From: Gammaproteobacteria bacterium
Lineage (GTDB): Bacteria > Pseudomonadota > Gammaproteobacteria > Enterobacterales > GCA-2746155
Assembly: GCA_030589945.1 (NCBI GenBank)
Contig: JAUUZN010000023.1
Location: 1-34,811 of the forward strand
DNA length: 34,811 nucleotides
Direction: 5' to 3'
Part shown: one piece after another, positions 31,389 through 34,811 of the stretch
Layout of the letters: every line of letters begins with the position of its first letter
Position numbering within the stretch: position 1 is the stretch's first letter
Notes under the pieces: model-generated
What the model was told of the DNA's origin: nothing
The model's database searches: none
What the model saw: only the letters and a program-made list of their open reading frames with translations
Made by a program: the position numbers and the translations under genes

Positions 31389-32711
31389 ATGTTTTTAAAA
31401 TACACCCTGCTGATTTGCTTGTTGAGTAGTGGCTCAGTATCAGCAACCAGTCAAGTCGCAACGCAAAAAGACATCGATGAGATTCGAAATGAATTGAAAA
31501 AAATTGTCGAAGCGTATGAACAGAAGATTTCAGAGTTAGAGCAACGACTACAGGTCGCTGAAGAGATCAGTGATGAAAATACTGAGTTTTCTGAAAATTT
31601 AGCCATTGAAGTCAGCCAACAGGGCAATCTTCAAGCTGCCAACACCTATAATCCTGGAATCGGAATTATTCTCAATGGTCATATTCAGAAATCTACAGCT
31701 GATGATGACTTTTCTATCAACGGCTTCATGTTGGCTGAAGAGTCAGGACCCGGAGCCGATGGATTTGAACTTGGCGAATCAGAAATGAATTTATCTGCCA
31801 ATATTGATGACAAATTTTATGCCAGTGTCACACTTGCTTTTGGTGATGAGGTTGAGGTTGAAGAGGCCTATCTGCAAACAATCGCCCTGCCCAATGGATT
31901 AAGTTTTAAAGCAGGACGTTTTTTTTCAAACGTAGGTTATCTCGCCAATAAGCATCAACATACTGATAACTTTAGCAATCGACCACTGGTCTATGCAGCC
32001 TTTCTCGGCGGTCAATACGGTGATGATGGTATTCAGCTTAGTTGGCTAGCATCTACTGAATTCTATTGGGAGTCTGGGGTTGAATTTTATCGAGGTGAAA
32101 ACTTTCCTGCCTCAGGTGCTGGCAATAATGGGGCTGGAGTATGGACAGCATTTACTCATATTGGCAACGACATCAATAACAATCAGAGTTGGCGTGCAGG
32201 TCTTTCTTTTATCGATGCTGATGTTGATTATAGAGAAACTAGCGTCGGTGAAACTTTCACGGGTTCGAGTCAGCTCTTGATTGCAGACTTTGTTTGGAAG
32301 TGGGCTCCTGATGGCAACTCTACCACCCACAATGCCATTATTCAGGCGGAGTATTTATCGCGCTCTGAGGAGGGCATCTTCACCGACAGTTACAATCTGA
32401 ACCATGTTTACGATAGCAATCAACAGGGTTGGTATGTTCAGGGAATCTATCAATTCTATCCGCAGTGGCGAATTGGTATTAGACGCTCACAACTGTCAGC
32501 CGATCGTTTACCCGATGAATTTTTGGGGTCTACTCTTGATTCAGAGGGCCGCGATCCCTTTCAATCCAGTCTAATGATCGATTGGTCAAACAGCGAGTTT
32601 AGTCGTATACGATTACAATACACTCAGGATCAATCTACACATGAAACTAACCAGTTGTGGACGTTACAATACATTGCAGCATTTGGGGCTCACGGCGCCC
32701 ATAGCTTTTAG
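31389..32711 (+). CDS. Outer-membrane beta-barrel protein of the zinc cluster
   Basis: This 440-residue exported protein has a signal peptide ending near VSA (17-19), a predicted periplasmic coiled coil (about 26-60, IDEIRNELKKIVEAYEQKI), and then a region of alternating beta-strand-like segments ending in aromatic residues. The C-terminus is GAHGAHSF, with the terminal Phe recognised by the BAM complex. The length and form suggest a 16- or 18-strand porin-like barrel. GGAG lies seven bases before the ATG. It is 10 bases upstream of znuA, so it is probably an outer-membrane zinc uptake partner. I do not recognise a named family. Confidence 0.65.
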   Translation: MFLKYTLLICLLSSGSVSATSQVATQKDIDEIRNELKKIVEAYEQKISELEQRLQVAEEISDENTEFSENLAIEVSQQGNLQAANTYNPGIGIILNGHIQKSTADDDFSINGFMLAEESGPGADGFELGESEMNLSANIDDKFYASVTLAFGDEVEVEEAYLQTIALPNGLSFKAGRFFSNVGYLANKHQHTDNFSNRPLVYAAFLGGQYGDDGIQLSWLASTEFYWESGVEFYRGENFPASGAGNNGAGVWTAFTHIGNDINNNQSWRAGLSFIDADVDYRETSVGETFTGSSQLLIADFVWKWAPDGNSTTHNAIIQAEYLSRSEEGIFTDSYNLNHVYDSNQQGWYVQGIYQFYPQWRIGIRRSQLSADRLPDEFLGSTLDSEGRDPFQSSLMIDWSNSEFSRIRLQYTQDQSTHETNQLWTLQYIAAFGAHGAHSF

Positions 32712-32721
32712 GAGACATGAG

Positions 32722-33624
32722 ATGTCTATAAGAAAATTATTCTTTTTAATGGCTCTCTCATCATTGAGCCCATCAATATTCGCCGATTTAAAGGTCTTTA
32801 CTTGCGAGCCTGAATGGAACGCCTTGGTCAAAGAAATAGGAGGTGATAAAGTGAACTCTTTTTCAGCGACTACCGGCCTTCAAGATCCTCATCATTTGCA
32901 AGCTCGACCCAGCCTAATTGCAAAAATTAGACAGGCTGACCTGTTGATCTGTACGGGAGCTGATTTAGAGATTGGCTGGCTACCTCTGTTGATACGACGC
33001 TCAAATAATCCAAAGATCCAACTGGGAGCAACAGGTCATTTTATTGCGACTCGACATGCCCGTTTGCTTGGGCGAGCAAAAACCATCGACCGAAGCCAAG
33101 GGGACTTGCATGCAGCAGGCAATCCTCACATCCAAACAAACCCTAAAAATATCTTACCGGTTGCCAAGGCCTTGACCCGACGAATGATTAAACTTGATTC
33201 AGAAAATACAGCCTTTTATCAACAACGATTGGCTGATTTTACTCTACGTTGGAAACTAGCGCTCAAAAAGTGGAAAGTAATGACTCGTCCACTGCATCAA
33301 CTGACCATTGTTGTTCACCATGTAAGTTGGGATTACCTTGAAGATTATTTAAGACTAAACCGATTAGATGTCTTGGAAGATAAACCAGGTATTGCACCCT
33401 CATCGGGGCATCTTTCTAAACTACTCAATAATATGAAAACTAACCCAGCAAAGGTCATCATCCATGCAGCTTATCAGGATGAACGGCCAGCACAATGGTT
33501 GTCCGATAAAACAGGTATTCCCGTGGTTAAACTGCCCTTTACCATCGGTGGTACTGAAGCCGCTACGGATCTTTTTAGCCTCTATGACGAAACATTTTCG
33601 TTATTGTTAAAGGTCATCGAATAA
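32722..33624 (+). CDS. znuA: ZnuA-like periplasmic metal-binding protein
   Basis: This 300-residue substrate-binding protein of the cluster A-I (zinc/manganese) ABC family has a signal peptide ending at about residue 21 (SIFA). Candidate metal ligands are the histidines in LQDPHHLQARPS, GNPHIQTNP and VVHHVSWDYLEDYL and the acidic residue in GGTEAATDLFSLYD. The His-rich loop of E. coli ZnuA is absent. AGGAG eight bases upstream selects ATG 32722 over a longer frame that overlaps the barrel gene. It overlaps the permease by TAATG. Confidence 0.88.
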   Translation: MSIRKLFFLMALSSLSPSIFADLKVFTCEPEWNALVKEIGGDKVNSFSATTGLQDPHHLQARPSLIAKIRQADLLICTGADLEIGWLPLLIRRSNNPKIQLGATGHFIATRHARLLGRAKTIDRSQGDLHAAGNPHIQTNPKNILPVAKALTRRMIKLDSENTAFYQQRLADFTLRWKLALKKWKVMTRPLHQLTIVVHHVSWDYLEDYLRLNRLDVLEDKPGIAPSSGHLSKLLNNMKTNPAKVIIHAAYQDERPAQWLSDKTGIPVVKLPFTIGGTEAATDLFSLYDETFSLLLKVIE

Positions 33625-34385
33625 TGGATTGGCAGTCGGTGGATATTAGTATTCTAGGACCAGCCTTTGTCGCTGGTCTGCTCATCCTTTCAACACATGT
33701 GCCACTGGGTCAGAGCGTATTAAAAAGAGGTATCATCTTCATTGATCTAGCCATTGCGCAATTTGCAGGGTTAGGCGTCATTGTTGCAGATAGCATGGGG
33801 TGGCATGCATCCTCATGGCAGGTTCAAGCTTCGGCAGTATCTGCAGCAGTTTTAGGTGCCATAATGTTGCACTGGAGCGATAAGCGTTTTCCAAAGATTC
33901 AGGAGGCACTGATCGGTATCACCTTTGTACTTGCAGCAACCATGGGATTACTATTATTAGCAAATAATCCTCATGGAGGTGAGCAACTTAAAGACTTATT
34001 AGTGGGCCAAATTCTATGGGTCTCTTATGAGCAATTATTACCAATAGCTTTACTTTATGTTGGAGTTTTATCTGTTTGGTTTTACTTCGACATACCCAAA
34101 GCCAATCGATTAGGATTTTATCTATTGTTCGCTTTAACAGTGACTGCATCTGTGCAACTTGTTGGTATTTATCTGGTCTTTGCTAGTTTAATTATTCCAG
34201 CTTTAGCAACTCGAACAATGCGTGGCCCAAGAGCCCTCATTTTCGCCTATACTGTTGGTATAGTAGGCTATGCAGGTGGGCTCGTATTATCAGCCCTTCT
34301 AGATTTACCTTCAGGTGCAGTGATCGTTTGGATGCTAGCATTTATAGGTATTTTGACCTCGATGCTCATCACCAACGATGAGTAG
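33624..34385 (+). CDS. znuB: ABC-3 family metal transporter permease
   Basis: This 253-residue integral membrane protein has about seven or eight hydrophobic helices. The first includes LGPAFVAGLLILSTHVPLG and is followed by RGIIFIDLAIAQFAGLG, the coupling-type segment of ABC-3 permeases; YLVFASLIIPALATR near 195-210 is another family mark. With the binding protein it forms two of three parts of a zinc importer. The ATPase (znuC) is not in the window; the next gene is unrelated. The gene symbol is by family and may be too specific. Confidence 0.85.
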   Translation: MDWQSVDISILGPAFVAGLLILSTHVPLGQSVLKRGIIFIDLAIAQFAGLGVIVADSMGWHASSWQVQASAVSAAVLGAIMLHWSDKRFPKIQEALIGITFVLAATMGLLLLANNPHGGEQLKDLLVGQILWVSYEQLLPIALLYVGVLSVWFYFDIPKANRLGFYLLFALTVTASVQLVGIYLVFASLIIPALATRTMRGPRALIFAYTVGIVGYAGGLVLSALLDLPSGAVIVWMLAFIGILTSMLITNDE

Positions 34386-34428
34386 TTCACAAAACGTTAA
34401 CTAAGACCTACTGGCCCAAAGGATTATA

Positions 34429-34811
34429 ATGACCTTTCGATTTATCCCTTTCCGTAAGCACGATATTGTCGAGATGTGTATTCAGGACGAACAGTTATCC
34501 AACCAGGAAGATTCTTTTCGTAATCTTTATGGTTTATTGAGTAGCATTTTTCATTTTGAGTTCCATAAAATTGTTGAGTCGTTAAAAGACACCTATGCGC
34601 CTATTGACCCAGACTCTGATACGCGAACCTTTGATAATCATCAGCTACTTCCCTCAAATAACTTCATAACATTGTTAGAAGGATTATTAGAAAAGGCAAA
34701 CTTTGAAAAAGTAACCGAAGAGGATCTCAATGACGCTCTCAATGAAGCTTCTCTCTTTAAAATCAGATTACAGGTCAATTTTGATGATTTCTCTGAGGTG
34801 TTATTATTCTC
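34429..34811 (+). CDS. DUF3754/TMEM143-like protein, 5' part
   Basis: An open frame of 127 codons runs off the window, beginning MTFRFIPFRKHDIVEMCIQD with AAGGA seven bases upstream of the ATG. The opening RFIPFRKxDIVEMC is what I recall from DUF3754 (TMEM143-related) membrane proteins, but without the C-terminal membrane region it cannot be confirmed. It follows the permease after 43 bp on the same strand. Its function is unknown. Confidence 0.55.
   Translation, partial: MTFRFIPFRKHDIVEMCIQDEQLSNQEDSFRNLYGLLSSIFHFEFHKIVESLKDTYAPIDPDSDTRTFDNHQLLPSNNFITLLEGLLEKANFEKVTEEDLNDALNEASLFKIRLQVNFDDFSEVLLF

Noticed and set aside
32641-32721. Longer start for the ZnuA-like protein
   Set aside because: It would overlap the barrel gene and bury the signal peptide; ATG 32722 has AGGAG.

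Overview
The window is a gene-dense chromosomal segment of a Gammaproteobacterium. The evidence is the pair of conserved neighbourhoods it carries, barA-rlmD-relA-mazG-pyrG-eno and rpoE-rseA-rseC-degP-lepA-rnc-era-recO-pdxJ, together with nadB-sdhE-ygfZ-HDOD. Base composition is AT-leaning (about 40% GC by eye). A GlyGly-CTERM surface protein and a double-PilZ protein suit a free-living, probably aquatic species outside the Enterobacterales, but the genus cannot be fixed from sequence alone. There are no rRNA, tRNA, CRISPR, insertion-sequence or phage genes, and no gene-free stretch exceeds 300 bases.

Layout. 1-1111: a lipoprotein RND-efflux adaptor (minus strand) with a strong terminator. 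1112-1399: a spacer rich in inverted repeats. 1400-6349: a double-PilZ c-di-GMP effector, a GlyGly-CTERM repeat protein, a TrmB-like methyltransferase and a TerB-like protein. 6383-14862 (minus strand): rlmD, relA, mazG, kdsA, pyrG and eno, with overlapping or short junctions in the first part and a promoter-plus-hairpin leader before pyrG. 15084-17852: the hybrid sensor kinase BarA, divergent from rlmD. 17872-26735 (minus strand, read from high to low coordinates): rpoE, rseA, rseC, a MucD-type periplasmic protease, lepA, a DUF4845 protein, rnc, era, recO and pdxJ. 26937-30918: nadB, sdhE, ygfZ and an HDOD-domain protein. 30996-34385: a likely zinc-acquisition operon (small CxxC membrane protein, outer-membrane barrel, ZnuA-like binding protein, ABC-3 permease) behind a candidate Zur-type palindrome. 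34429-end: the start of a probable DUF3754/TMEM143-type gene.

How the genes work together. The rpoE block is the envelope-stress module: sigma-E, its membrane anti-sigma factor, RseC and a periplasmic protease, with an evident sigma-E-type promoter in front of rpoE. relA and barA supply stringent-response and Gac-type global control. lepA, rnc, era, recO and rlmD serve translation, RNA processing and repair.

The most notable observations are absences and junction structure. rseB is missing from between rseA and rseC, although RseA keeps its conserved periplasmic C-terminal motif. lepB is missing between lepA and the DUF4845 gene. The zinc transporter has no adjacent ATPase. Short perfect or near-perfect tandem duplications (9-13 nt) recur exactly at gene ends in at least five places. 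I did not find a clearly novel defence or mobile system; the zinc cluster and the remodelled sigma-E operon are the best candidates for unusual biology.
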